This document shows, one piece after another, positions 1 to 11,300 of a stretch of DNA of 64,000 nucleotides (the first letter of the stretch is position 1; each line of letters begins with the position of its first letter). Origin of the DNA: Cycas panzhihuaensis. Lineage: Eukaryota > Cycadophyta. Location: contig CM041465.1 in the NCBI GenBank assembly GCA_023213395.1, positions 142,483,741 to 142,547,740 on the forward strand, in the 5' to 3' direction. The position numbers were made by a program, and so were the translations under genes. The notes under the pieces are model-generated. The model saw only the letters and a list, made by a program, of their open reading frames with translations, ran no database searches and was not told where the DNA came from.

Positions 1-1258
1 AAGGGATGGGTCCTAACATAGGGCTACCACTCAATAAGTAAATAAGGAACCCTAAATACCTAATTAAAATACTACTTTATTTTTATATACAAATAAATAA
101 ATATAAATAAACTCAAACAACCACCTAAAAAAACTAACCTATTGTAATGTAGTCATAACCAATATAAATAATTGAAGCATGCACTTCCTATTCTCTTTTT
201 TTTTTATACTATCCTTTTGATTTGAAAGAAAATAAAAATAAAAATGATATCTAACATACCTGTAGTAAATAGAAGAAGTAAGAGTTCTTTGAATGAACTT
301 ATTATTATCTTAATCACCCTTTTTCTCTCTTTTCTAAAACTAAAGGAAAAGATGGTTCATTCAAATAAACACTCAATTTTAGCAATTTAATAAATATAAA
401 GATCTCTTTAAAAGATAATCTTCCTATTTGTCTTTTCCTTTTCCTTTTTCTTTTTAAATATTTCTTTAATAAACAAAAATAGGAGAATAATGAAAATATA
501 CCAAATAAAAAAGGATGAACCTTATAATCATTAGATGCAAAAGCTTTTGAATGATGTCTTTGTTCTCTAAGAAAAGCTCTAATATGAGTGAAATGTTTGT
601 GTTAGCTACAATAAATGTTGAGGACTATGCAAGTGAAGAAGTATCCTAAAGACTTTTTTACGTTTTACAATCAACAAAAATTCTTAAAACCCTAATAGCA
701 TCTTGGTTATACCTAGAGGACTATGAGAGATAAAAGAGAGAGGCCGAAGGGAGGCTTAGAAGCCTATAGAAGGAGGATTCTAGCCACCAAAACTTATGCT
801 CCCAAGTTAAGCCACTTACCTCCCTAGTTAGCTCCTAAGCACATAGGCTAAGTATATGGATTTCTCACTAAGTTGTGAGTAAGATCTTATAAACTTAGGA
901 GTTTTCCACTCTAAAAACAAGACTCTAAGTAATGGATAACTATAAACTAGTAAAGAGATTTGCATAGGAAATCCAATCTTTAATGTAATTCAATTGAAAT
1001 CGTAACCTATTTTTTTCTTTTTTTTTTCATAAATAATAAGCAATTAAATCTAAAAGTAACTTGAAATTAAACATACCAACATACCAATAAGGAGTCACCC
1101 ACTTGAGGAGAATGAGAAGTAATGCCTTAGATCAATGTCTTACTTATCTAAGTCCTCTAAATCAGGTCTCTAAACTAGTTGAAAGTAATAAGAGGAGTAA
1201 GAAGGAAAAGAGTAGAAGTTATCACCTAAAACATGAGGAGGGATGTAAAAGAGAAAGG

Positions 1259-1313
<55 letters not shown>

Positions 1314-1596
1314 GGGGGGGAGTAGATTTAGCTCCAAGTCTTTGTTTGCTCCAATAAATGGCTTCAAACTCAGCTTTACGTAAGTCTCCATAAGGTCCAA
1401 ATGAGCTTCATAAGTGTGAGTTGAGATTCTAACAATATTATGTTGCTTGAAATAATCTCATCCTCTTACTTAAGGGAAAAAAAAAAAGAGTTTTTATAGA
1501 AAAAAAATAAAGAGAGGAAGGCCAAAATAATATGAAAGTAGAGCCATGGTTTGTCATAATCCAATGTCTCTATGATGGAAAAAATAACCTACCATT
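1..1596 (-). repeat. F 3' LTR, first part (cut by copia-1)
   Basis: This matches 47,895-49,490 along its length. Shared landmarks are the 'caataagtaaa' block near 33 and the run of 'cttcctattctcttttt' near 186. It continues at 9,133 after the copia-1 insertion. A GA microsatellite has expanded here (1,263-1,309) but not in the right copy. No coding content was seen. The true LTR start lies left of the window. Confidence 0.75.
1263..1321. repeat. (GA)n microsatellite followed by poly-G
   Basis: About 23 uninterrupted GA units end in a short A/G run and nine G. The matching place in the other F LTR (about 49,180-49,200) has only a few GA units, so the expansion happened after F inserted. Confidence 0.95.
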
Positions 1597-1893
1597 TGAA
1601 AAGAGTGGATCTATCCTTCATCTCCATGCACTAAACATAAAGGCAAACATGGGAGCAAGAGAGACTTAAGAGAAAGAAAGTAGCTCTTACAAAATGGGGA
1701 GGTAAGAATGAATCTCCTCCATTGAGCTTTACTTTTATATTGAGAGAGGGAGCATTAGAATAAGGTGAAATAAAATTACATATAATGCACATGAAAGTGC
1801 ATTTCACTTAAGTAATCTAATTTAAAGTTCACTTAAGACCATTTTTTGAAATAATCAACTAATATAATGACCTTAGGTCATTAACCCTTTTCA
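1597..1893 (-). repeat. Copia-1 3' LTR
   Basis: It is 297 bp, TG...CA, and pairs with 8,831-9,127. A TATA-like AATATAAAAG lies on the minus strand at 1,732-1,741. The target duplication CCATT lies just outside. Confidence 0.95.
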
Positions 1894-1906
1894 ATCTCCC
1901 CCTTAA
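1894..1906 (-). other. Copia-1 polypurine tract
   Basis: The minus strand reads TTAAGGGGGAGAT directly against the 3' LTR, the usual place and form for the plus-strand primer. The same tract is present in copia-2 at 53,408-53,420. Confidence 0.85.
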
Positions 1907-2362
1907 TGGTAGAAGGTCATTTCATCCTATTTTATTCTATCCTATGAGGTCTTCATTTGAGCCTCTTACAAAGCAAACTAGTATGACACTTTTGTGGGAA
2001 ACCCTCATAGGGAAGAAAACCCACAAATTTTCTAATCTACTAACTTGGCTCAGGCAGCTCTTTAAATGTAGCCAGATAGCCAATTAGTACAATGAATTTT
2101 GTAGCTAAAATCTACTAAGTCTCCATATACCATTTGGTCATCCCCCATGCCCTTTCAAGTTTTCATAGTTTCTGATTTTCTAAAATGATACAACCCCTAT
2201 CCTTTCGTGCCCACATGGGGTTTTCACGAATGGGATAGAGTAGAGACTTACTCTTGTCCTTCTGTGCCCACAAGGGGTTTTCACAAATGAGACAGAGTAT
2301 AATGGTCCTATTGTCATCTCCTTCTATCAGTCAGAGATGGAGACCCTAAGGCTGAGTTGCTT

Positions 2363-3060
2363 TCAGAATAGTTCAAACTTCACCCTCTTCAGTAGTTTGG
2401 TGAAGATATCGGCCACTTAATCTGTTGTGGGGTAGTACTCCAATTGAATTATGCCATCATGAACTAGTTCTCTAATCATGTGGACTTTTGTACTTATCTA
2501 TTTGGCATGATCATGAAATACATGATTTTTAGCCATCTGGATTGTAGATTGATTATCTACATGTAATCTAGTAGAACTTGCTTGGGTGGCATTTAATGTA
2601 TTCAACAATTTTCTAAGCCATATCACCTCCTTACTTGTCTTAGAAGCAGCAATGTACTCAGCTTTGGCAGTTGAGTCTACAACTATCTTCTGCCGTCTGG
2701 ATCTCCATGATATTAGTGCTATTCCAAGAAATGTTATATACCTAAACGTAGATCTTCCTATGTCTTTATCTCTAGCAAAGTCTAAGTCTGTGTATGCATA
2801 AAGTTTAAATTCTGCATTAGGTTCATATAATATACCATATTTGCTAATCGTCTTTAGGTACCTTAACACTCGTATTGCAACTTGCCAATGATTCTACTTA
2901 GGATTTGTCATGAATCTTGCAAGAATGCTGACACAGTGTGCAATATCTAGCTTTGTGTTGGTAGTATAGATGAGACTACCTACAAGTTACCTATAGAGTG
3001 TTGCGTCTACCTCCCTATTATCACCATCAACTGAGAGTTTAATATTAGGCTCCATAGGTG
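2363..3060 (-). pseudogene. Copia-1 RNase H domain and polyprotein C-terminus
   Basis: The longest open piece (2,498-2,869) carries the copia RNase H wording: GRST, SWRSRRQKIV, an ADS-like 'DSTAKAEYIAAS' block, EVIWLRKLL and 'HVDNQSTIQMAKN'. RNase H degrades the RNA strand of the RNA-DNA hybrid during reverse transcription. The reading frame ends at about 2,363, slightly beyond the matching stop in copia-2 (53,883). Stops interrupt the frame upstream of 2,870. Confidence 0.85.
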
Positions 3061-4080
3061 TATCCACTGGTCGAGTACCTTCCAATTGAAACTTTGTCAG
3101 AAGATCATTGATATATTTTTCTTGGGAGAGAAAGATTTTGCCATCCTTTTGAGTTACTTAAATTCCCAAGTAATATTTCATCAACCTGAGGTCAGATAAT
3201 TCAAAAGTTTTAGCAAGGTCCTTCTTCAGCTAGCTGATTACCTGTTCACTATTTCTTGTTATGAGCATGTCATCCACAAAGATTAAGAGGTAAGTGACTT
3301 TATCATTTTAGTGCTTGATGAATAATGTTGCATCAATATCTTGATAGTCATAAACCTCATATCTAATTTACCTCATTCTTTGAGACAACTTAGTAAACCA
3401 AGCATGAGGGGCTTGCTTTAGGCCGTACAAGGACTTTTTGAGCTTGTAAACTTTATGCTTCTAATTGTCAATCTTGTATCTTTCTGGCTAAGCCATATAA
3501 ATTTCTTCTTTAAGGTCGCCATTCAGAAATGTGGTCTTAACATCGAGTTGGTGGATTTTCTAACCCTATTGAGCAGCCAAGGCTATGAGAGTTCTGATTG
3601 TAGGCCACTTGGTTATAGAAGCAAAGATTTTAGTGTAGTCAATGCCTTCCCTTTGTGTGAATCCTTTTGTTACCAATCTCGCCTTGTGTTTTTCTAGGGT
3701 ACCATCTGATCTATACTTGTTTTTGAACACCCATTTATTTTGAACTACCTTTCTTCCAAGTGGTAGATCAACACACTCCCATGTACCATTCTTAATAAGA
3801 GATTGATACTCTTTGTTCATGGCATTTCTCTAAGCTGCATGCTTAATAGCTTCTTGGTACATTAGGGGCTCTTCATTATGACAAAGATCTTGATTCTCTT
3901 GGTTCAAGCTCAACGAAAAGTGATTCATGCATCCTTGCTCTATGGGAACTTCTAGTGCCAGTTTTGCCTACCTCATCTGGTCGCATGTCCTTGTGTAGCT
4001 GGTAGGCTTCACGAAAACTTCGAGTTAGGAATGAGGTTTTCATTTCTACAACTTCTTAATCTTCGTTTTGATCCTAAAAA
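3061..4080 (-). pseudogene. Copia-1 reverse transcriptase domain
   Basis: The N-terminal open piece (3,566-3,820) has the copia RT opening (GTWECVDLP, NKWVFKNKYR, LVTKGFTQREGIDY). Further down, an FVDDM catalytic motif is readable near 3,265-3,280 and an LYGLK-type motif near 3,420. RT copies the element RNA into DNA. Stops are numerous, several being TAG where the family has Gln or Trp. A copia-2 counterpart is at 54,600-55,440. Confidence 0.85.
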
Positions 4081-4429
4081 GGATCATGTGAAATATTTGG
4101 CATGGAGGAAGTTGATGATGTTGGAGAAGATGGGCCAGCCACAGATGTTGGAGAAGATGATCCTTCTACTATGGCTTTGCCTTTGTCAACTTGGATGTTC
4201 ACAAATGATGGTGCTGGATGTGTACACATTGGCTTGGAGTCACAACTTATATCCTCCGAGTCTCTATTGTCAGATTCCAAGATTTTGAGCAACTGTTCAA
4301 CATCTCCTCCCCTAAATTTTAGAATTTGGACATCAAATTTAGTGGTATCATTAAATCGGTATGAAGGTGTCTTGGAGTCAAGTCTGAGTAATTGATCTTC
4401 AATCTCTACAAAGATAACATCTCTAGTGA

Positions 4430-5379
4430 TGATGATTTTACGCTTTGAAGGTATAAAAACCTTGTATCCCTTTTGTCCATAGGGTATCCGACAAAGATGC
4501 CTTTGATGGCTCTATCTTGGAGCTTATTCCTATGTTCCTGCAAAATATGAGCACAACAAGTAGAGCCAAAAATTCTAAAGTGGGAGATAGAGGGGGTTTG
4601 TCAATACCACATTTCATGTGGAGAGGGGCCGAGCTTGGAGGGACTAATAGTGTTGATGCAATACACAATAGTCTAGATAGCCTCAGCCCAAAGATAGATA
4701 GGGATATTCTTATATACCATCATAGCACAAGCCATATTCATGATGGTCCTGTTCATGTACTCAGTAACTCCATTTTGCTGGGGTGTACCTACAATAATGG
4801 TCTGATGTTTAATTCCATGTTGATGTAGGTACGATTCAACTCATTAGATGTGTACTCACCACCATTGTCACTCCTGAGTATTTTGAACTTGAATCCAAAT
4901 TCATTTTCCACATGGGCCTTGAAAGCTTGAAACATAGAAAAAGCTTCATCTTTCTTTGTAAGAAAAGTAACCCATACTTTCTTGGTAAAATCATCAATGA
5001 AAGTAATATAGTACCACTTCTGTTTGAGAGAAGGGATGGGCATAAGACCACATACATCTGAGTGTACAAGTTGCAAAGGTTGGCTAGATTTCCACTGACT
5101 ATGAGGAAAGGGTTGTCTTTGAGATTTAGCAATAATATACGCTTCACATTTAAAGGGCTTATAGGGGAACTTAGGCAAACCAGGAAGAGTGTCTTGTAGT
5201 TCTCTTAAACGATCAATTTTGATATGGCCCATACGAGCATGCCATAGAGCTACTTGGGACAACTTTTGAGGAGTCAGGGTTGTGGTAAAAATAAATTCAT
5301 CATCAACATAGTTGGCTTCAGAGGATGGTGAGCCAGTTAGGCAAAAAAGTTTGCCATCAAGAATTCTGGTCATAACCAC
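4430..5379 (-). pseudogene. Copia-1 integrase domain
   Basis: The open piece 4,789-5,379 holds the pre-integrase zinc finger (LWHARMGHI, then CEAY where CxxC is expected, so the second Cys is Tyr) and the start of the catalytic core, with Asp in HSDVCG and in RSDNGGEY. A frameshift near 4,830 precedes a TPQQNGVTE block carrying the catalytic Glu (about 4,740-4,790). The integrase C-terminal part continues to about 4,430. This enzyme would insert the cDNA into the host chromosome. Confidence 0.85.
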
Positions 5380-5389
5380 AGCATTTGAA

Positions 5390-5690
5390 GGAGGGTGAAT
5401 GACACAGAGAGTTTGATTGTTTGTAGTTACACTCAGATCAAATCCATGAGAGATAAGGGTTGATAGGGAGAGCAGATTCTGCTTCAGAGCAGGAATATAT
5501 AAAACATCAACAAGTGTAAAATCTGGAAGGCCTGGGAGTTTCAGGAAAACAGTTCCAAGTCCTTCAACTGGCTAAGATGATTTTTTAGCCATGTGAACAA
5601 CACCATGAACTTTAGAGTCAAAATCTTGAAAGAACTGGCAATGACAAGTCATGTGTTATGTTGCTCCAGTATCCATGATCCACGATGAAG
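5390..5690 (-). pseudogene. Copia-1 protease region
   Basis: WIMDTGAT, the aspartic protease active site (DTG), ends an open piece at 5,656 and is followed at once by a TAA stop where copia-2 keeps Gln (CAA). The DTG triad is intact here, whereas copia-2 reads DIG. The protease would cut the Gag-Pol polyprotein. Confidence 0.8.
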
Positions 5691-6825
5691 TATTTGAGGT
5701 AGCACTATTTGCAACTCTAAGTGGTGAAGGCAAAAGTGAATAAGCATAGCCACAATGAGCCTCAATATACTTAGTGGATCTATCAACAACATTTGATGAA
5801 GTGGTCCCAATTCTTTGAAGGTGTGCATGAGCAAATTGCGTTCCACCAAAAGCATCTTCAAAAGAAGTATTATCAACATTATGTGCACCATGGTATTGTT
5901 GATAACTGAGTAGTTTGTTGGTAGTAGTTTTGTAATTTTTGGCATAATGTCCTTTTCTATTACACCTTTGGCACACGATTGTTTGATTTCCAGTCTAAGT
6001 ATTAGGCTGGTTGGATTGTCTCTAATTACTGGATCTAAGTCCAGGTTGAATTACCAGGACAAGGACAAGGACTCTACCTCTTCCTCTTCCATGAGAATTA
6101 TGACTTCTACAAGAGTATTAACCTTGATTTTTGGTGTAACAAAGATCTTCTTCCACTTCAAAAGCAGCATCAACTGGATCTGATGTAGTGGCAAAGTTGG
6201 TATCAAAGGTCTTATCAAATTCAATGAACTTATCAGCAAGATCCTCAAAGTTTAGGGTCTTCAAAGTGCCACTAGATTGAAGACTTCCCAATAGATTTTT
6301 ATAATCTGGGATATGGAGACATGACTGAATCAAGAAAGCCTATGTAATACATTGAGTTTTAAAATCTTTATCAATGGCTTGCTTGATTGGATGAAGGAGA
6401 TTGATTATCTCACTTGCATGTCCTTTCTGCATTTTCAATTTGTTCATCTTCAGCACTAAGTGAATAAATTCTAAGTTTGATTTAGTGTCAAAGTTCTTCT
6501 TAAGAACTTTAAGAACTTTCCATGCTATATCATGTACAACTTCATTAATGAGATTATGCAGGGAATAATCAATGATAAGTAGTCTTGCACAGATTTTATC
6601 ATCATCAAATTCCCATTGGCATTTAGATGTAGCTTCAGTGGGAGTAGTTAGAGCACCTCCCACTGAAGTAGTTAATAGTTGTAGCCAGCAATGTGGTGTA
6701 GGTTGTAAGTGATCTCTCCATAGACCTTCATACTTTGCAGCATTTCTGACACTAGTGAACCACATGTCCCTAAATTTTTTCCCTTTTAAAATGCAGTTCA
6801 CATTTTGCTTGAACTATGAAGACAT
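5691..6825 (-). pseudogene. Copia-1 gag
   Basis: The start is ATG at 6,825 (MSS then a stop). The fourth codon is TAG where copia-2 has CAG at the same place. Open pieces at 6,340-6,801 and 6,118-6,333 carry the UBN2-like capsid region. A zinc knuckle follows near 5,935-5,975: C-x2-C-x4-H-x4 with Tyr at the fourth ligand. About 60-75 bases of a Gln-rich stretch between capsid and knuckle, present in copia-2, are missing. Gag would form the virus-like particle. Confidence 0.85.
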
Positions 6826-6987
6826 GGTGTCTTTTTAGAAGGGAAGAAATGAACAAGGGACTAAAAAAGTGATGGTAATAAATGACCGATCACTATTTAC
6901 AAATGGGAAGTGTAATGAAATAGTGTAGCAGAAGGAAGAAGAAGTGAGAATGGTTGCTCAAAGATGAAGGGAGCAACTTAAAAAAAA

Positions 6988-7126
6988 GTCACCAACACTT
7001 GTGACAAATATTAACCTGACGCAGCAGGAATTTGAGAAGCACTATGATAAAAATTAGCCACTAACACTTGTGGAAAATATTAACCTGAAGCAACAGGAAT
7101 ATGAGAAGCATTATGATTGTGATTAC
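6988..7126 (-). repeat. 69-bp tandem duplication in copia-1 leader
   Basis: Two units of about 69 bp share 'aacacttgtg' and 'atattaacctga' and the 'gagaagcaytatgat' ending. The same duplication is in copia-2 at about 58,562-58,700, so it predates both insertions. Confidence 0.85.
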
Positions 7127-7984
7127 ACTCTGGATCACTTTTTACAAATAAGTAAGTCATCAATATACAAGATTGTAGGCCAATGTAGAGGTTGACATCA
7201 TTGGGTTTACATAACTTGAAACTCAAATGTAGGATGTGTAATCAACCTAATAACCTCTAACTTGTGTCCAACATATAGTTGAGGTTGTTGAAGGGATGCC
7301 TAGGCTTCTAGTAGAATTAAGTTGGCCTTCACCATGATACACTTAATTGTGCTTGGTGATGAAATCCAAGTCACAACGGAGCCCAGGTACTCCCAATCCT
7401 CACCCAGTTCACCAACAAGCAGCTATATACCTCCTCTAAAGAGTGGTACGTGCATACCCATGGCTATGATAGATATTGAATTGGGTATATTTTAATCTTG
7501 TATTAAATTTTTAGTTTTCCCAGTTGGTTATCAGGATGATCCCTAATTGAGGCACGATGGTATGGCTAACCAAACCTCACTAATATTCTGGTTTAGTCCA
7601 GTCCTAACTTGAAACCCACACCTACTTTATGGCACAACATTCTACCAACCAAGGTATCTCAATCCTAGTGAGTGTGTGAACAGGTATAAGATGGCGAAAA
7701 ATAGCGTACGTGATGCGTTCCTTTTAGGAAGAGTGAAAAGATTATCGAATTGCATCAAATGTACATTTAACCTTAAATAGAATGCTTACTTGGAGTGCTT
7801 GCTTGAAGTGTCTTTAGAGTGCTAAAATGAAATACTAATAAGTAAGTGAGGACACCAGATATTGCTCTGATCCACATGTTTTTTCTCACTTTTACAATGG
7901 GCTTTTAAGCCTTATAAAAATAAGAAAGAAACTTGCTTCACTTTTCTTTTTTTTTAAATACAAAAAAAGTAGTCTTTATTAAAT

Positions 7985-8365
7985 TAGTAATAACTTTCTC
8001 CCATGACGTCGAAATGGAGTGTTGGTTTTTGTGCTGAAAACTAGACTCAAAGCTTCATCTTCAAGAAGTGAAATCAAGTCCAAATAAGTTTTGGAAAGTT
8101 TTCGACAGCCCCGTAAAGTTAGGAAATTATATTTTTCCATAATTCTTACTAAAAATAACTACGGTTCACTAAAACAATAATAACTTCCTTATACGACATC
8201 CAAATTAGGTGCCAGTTTTTGTGTTTAAAAGTAGACTCAAGGCCCTATCTTTGAAAATTAGAATCACTTCAATTGGATCTCTGTAGAAGAATTTGCAGAC
8301 CTATGAAGTTCAATAATCAAATTGTATTTCTGCAGAAATTTCAGCTTGCTAATACCTCATTAACA
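7985..8365 (-). repeat. 190-bp tandem duplication in copia-1 leader
   Basis: Two diverged units about 190 bp apart begin with 'aataacttyc' and share 'agtttttgtg', 'agactcaa' and 'atctttga'-type blocks. The pair is also visible in copia-2 (about 59,572-59,930), where the second unit has lost about 15 bases. Confidence 0.75.
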
Positions 8366-8816
8366 CATGATACCATATGAAATTTTCATCATTTTTTGAT
8401 CACCAAGATCCCAATATAGGCAAGGTGAGAGCATACAATGATAGATATTTTAAATAACTCGAAATTCTTTAAAACAATTGGGTAAAACCTCCCCTTACAA
8501 TCATTCTTCTAAATGCTAGAAAAAATTCGGTACCATTTCCCCTTGTTAAATGGACAAAAAAGGGAAAAGAAAAAGAAGAAAGAGATAGCATGAATGACCA
8601 GCAAAGGATTAGAATCCTTAGGCCTTACAACTCCTTGTATTATTCTTCCAAACCTACAAAAGAGAAAGGAAAAGTAAACAATAGAAAATATGCTATCATA
8701 ATAACTTAAAAATATTTCTAAATTCACTTTCACAATCTCCTTCACCACATGGATTGTGGGGGAGAAGGAAGTGATGGCTCTATTGCAAGTGCAAGTGGGG
8801 AATATAAAGGAATCAA

Positions 8817-8828
8817 GCTCTGATACCA
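8817..8828 (-). other. Copia-1 primer-binding site (tRNA-iMet)
   Basis: The minus strand reads TGGTATCAGAGC two bases inside the 5' LTR. It is the intact complement of the plant initiator-Met tRNA 3' end. Confidence 0.9.
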
Positions 8829-8830
8829 CA

Positions 8831-9127
8831 TGAAAAGAGTGGATCTATCCTTCATCTCCATGCACTAAACACAAAGGCAAACATGGGAGCAAGAGAGACT
8901 TGAGAGAAAGAAAGTAACTCTCACAAAATGGGGAATTAAGAATGAATCTCCTCCATTGAGCTTTACTTTTATATTGAGAGAGGGAGCATTAGAGTTAGGT
9001 GAAATGAAATTACACATAATGCACATGAAAGTTCATTTCACTTAAGTGATCTAATTTAAAGTTCACTTAAGACCTTTTTTCGAAATAATCAACTAATGTA
9101 ATGACCTTATGTCATTAACCCTTTTCA
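8831..9127 (-). repeat. Copia-1 5' LTR with TATA box
   Basis: It is 297 bp, TG...CA. A TATA-like AATATAAAAG on the minus strand at 8,966-8,975 would drive transcription toward lower coordinates. Confidence 0.95.
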
Positions 9128-9132
9128 CCATT

Positions 9133-9718
9133 ACACCCCTTTTTTCTATGTAAGAAGATAAAAACCATAGCTAACAATGAAAAACATGAGTAATAAGTGA
9201 AAATCATGACTAAAAATATACCAAAAATATGACCAAGAGAAGATCACATTTTAAGTTATAAAGAGATTACATTTCACGAAAGTGAGTTAAAATTTTTGAT
9301 AATACAAAAAATATAACCTTTGGTAAAAAATATAACCAACAAAAAAAGGCCCAAAAAAGGGGTTTCATCCAAAAATATCAAAGGAAAATAGGTCATAGAG
9401 CAATGTCTTAAAGCAACAAAGGGAAAGTCATTGTATGAAAGAAAACTCAAAGGGAAAAATAAGTGAATGAGACAAATTTACCAAGTCAAAAGTAAGTTAG
9501 AAAAGGATGAATAATAGAAGTCAGTTAGAGCTTTGAAGGAGGCTAGAATAAGCTAGATTTATTAGATACTTTTATGATCTTTATATCATCAATAATTTCA
9601 GTCAAACATATGCATAATTAATATGAAATCATTTAGTTATCATGCCAAGCTATCACTAAATTACAAAAAAGGCACAAGACTTAGCCAATGCCAGAAGAGA
9701 GTGTACTTAGTTGAAATA
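9133..9718 (-). repeat. F 3' LTR, second part
   Basis: This continues the LTR after copia-1 and matches about 49,490-50,099, ending at the shared 'agttgaaata'. Joined across copia-1, the left LTR follows the right LTR without a gap, which confirms the insertion. Confidence 0.8.
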
Positions 9719-9910
9719 TTTGCCCCCTTGGCAATGAAAACTTAGCAGACAAGTTGAAGTAGGATGGTGAATATTACCAACCTTATTAAAACCAAGTTAT
9801 TTAGGAACTTAGGCTATTTAAACTGTTCTTTGAGTTGTTTAGAAGGATGAAGATAGAAATAATTGAAAGAAGGGTGGATGAGATAAATGAGTAGGACTAA
9901 TTATAGTGGC
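9719..9910 (-). other. F polypurine tract and 3' untranslated part, left of gypsy C
   Basis: Directly inside the LTR, the minus strand has a G-rich tract (TGCCAAGGGGGCAAA, 9,720-9,734), a plausible plus-strand primer. The rest is AT-rich with no coding signal. The TTGAC duplication of gypsy C begins at 9,911. Confidence 0.65.
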
Positions 9911-9915
9911 TTGAC

Positions 9916-11072
9916 TTGTTCGATATTAGATCCATTAAATCCATAATACTCTTCAAAAAGAGTATAAAAATAATTTGGTGGTACTTATTTTTATATGCTT
10001 ATCATTCTTTAGGTGGAAAAATACTATTTAGACTCTTTAAATTAAAAAAAAAAAAACATTATGGTATAACTAGTCCAGTCCCTGATATGATTAGTCTAAT
10101 CCTTGGTATGACTAGACCAATCCATGGTGCAACTAGTCTAGTCCTTATTGCAATCATACCTACCTTAGGTATGACTAGACCAACAACTGGTGCGACCAGA
10201 CTTGCCTTAGGTGCAACCATATTTTACTAGGGTGCAACCAATCAATTTTAGGTTGGACTAAAATAATAGCAGCCCTCACAAAAAATATGATTTAAAGGGG
10301 AAAATGGACTCTGATTATCATAAAATTTTAGGAGGACATTTATAAAAGTGTCCTCTACTTAATGGAAGAAATAAATCATAAGTTTAACTGATTTTAATTA
10401 TCTTTTAATAGATCAAATAGGGGGCTAAAAAATAAAGAGGAAAAAAAATGGAAAAATAATTTCTAAAGAGGAATAAGCATGGGAAGGTAGAAAAACCACC
10501 AAGATCTATCCAAAAGGTATGGAGAAGTGCCCAACAATCATATACATAGTGAGAGGAGTAAGAAAACTTGGGAAATAACTTAGATTAGCATCCCAAACAT
10601 GAAAATTACTCCAAAATTAAGTTTGCATAGGGAATAGAGAAAAATAGAGGGTTGAAAGTAGAGTGAATAGGAAGGAGTAAAGAAAAAGTACCCAGATCTA
10701 TTTGTGAGGCATTGGAGGATTCTAGTAAGGCTTAGATGCAACTAGAGAAGGAGAAAAGATAACCATAGTAGTCTAAGGAGGATGCGAGGCAGAAATATTT
10801 TTTAAAAGAGAGTTTGGCTAAATAATAGCTAAGTCCTCACACTTGGATCACTGGTAAATATACCAAAGAGTACACAGAAACCTTGACCATGCCCAACATA
10901 TATTACTCCACTCCTAGATTACTATAGTAGTCTTGTATATGCTCATTAAAGTGTAAAAATAATAGAATTTTGTAATAACATTTTAAATATAAAGACTTTA
11001 TGATATTGTATATTGTTTTTGAATTTGTGTCAATTGGTTTAAGTCTTTACTTTTCTATTCAAATTCAGATCA
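9916..11072 (+). repeat. Gypsy C 5' LTR
   Basis: It pairs with 20,664-21,820 over about 1,157 bp. It contains the palindromic array at 10,065-10,250. The TATA box of the 3' copy is decayed here (TAGA at 10,488). Confidence 0.92.
10065..10250 (+). repeat. Palindromic ~21-bp array in gypsy C 5' LTR
   Basis: About eight degenerate units of roughly 20-24 bp are built on 'ggtatgactagtctagtcct', with embedded palindromes such as GACTAGTC. The same array is in the 3' LTR at 20,808-21,003. Confidence 0.85.
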
Positions 11073-11079
11073 ATATTTT

Positions 11080-11091
11080 TGGTATTAGAAC
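11080..11091 (+). other. Gypsy C primer-binding site (decayed iMet)
   Basis: TGGTATTAGAAC lies 7 bases after the LTR. It differs from TGGTATCAGAGC by one C-to-T and one G-to-A. Confidence 0.75.
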
Positions 11092-11300
11092 TCAGTGTTT
11101 AAAACTCTTGGGAGTTTAGGGATTCTTAAAAAAAAAGGAAAAGAAAAAACTCATTGTTTTACCATGTGAAAGAGTTTATAAAAACTAGGTTTTAATACCA
11201 ATTAACTAGTGAAACTTTGACTAAATCACTTGAGAAAGAGCATAGATAGCGGAGGAAAATAGTTGAACCAAAGTAAGAGATAGAGAAAAGGTTCATTAAG

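Larger units (their letters stand above)
6826..8816 (-). other. Copia-1 long 5' leader (non-coding, about 2 kb)
   Basis: Nearly 2 kb separates the 5' LTR from the gag ATG, and the whole stretch is matched in copia-2 (58,400-60,391). It holds two internal duplications, listed separately. No convincing open frame lies in the element's sense direction. Many copia elements have a much shorter leader, so this one may hold packaging or translation signals, or captured sequence. Confidence 0.75.
1597..9127 (-). mobile_element. Copia-1: full-length Ty1/copia retrotransposon inserted in F
   Basis: Both LTRs are 297 bp (1,597-1,893 and 8,831-9,127), begin TG and end CA, and are flanked by a perfect 5-bp target duplication CCATT (1,592-1,596 and 9,128-9,132). 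Read on the minus strand the order is LTR, initiator-Met primer site, a leader of about 2 kb, gag, protease, integrase, reverse transcriptase, RNase H, polypurine tract, LTR. By eye about 16 of 297 LTR positions differ, mostly transitions, so the insertion is not recent. Copia-2 at 53,111 is the same family in the same orientation. Many stops and frameshifts make it non-autonomous. Confidence 0.95.

Noticed and set aside
1170-1400. Minus-strand 76-codon open frame with a Ser-Leu run
   Set aside because: It is the GA microsatellite read in frame inside the F LTR.
4517-4828. 103-codon plus-strand open frame (and its twin at 56,030-56,341)
   Set aside because: Both are antisense to the copia integrase C-terminal region; conservation comes from the real minus-strand gene.
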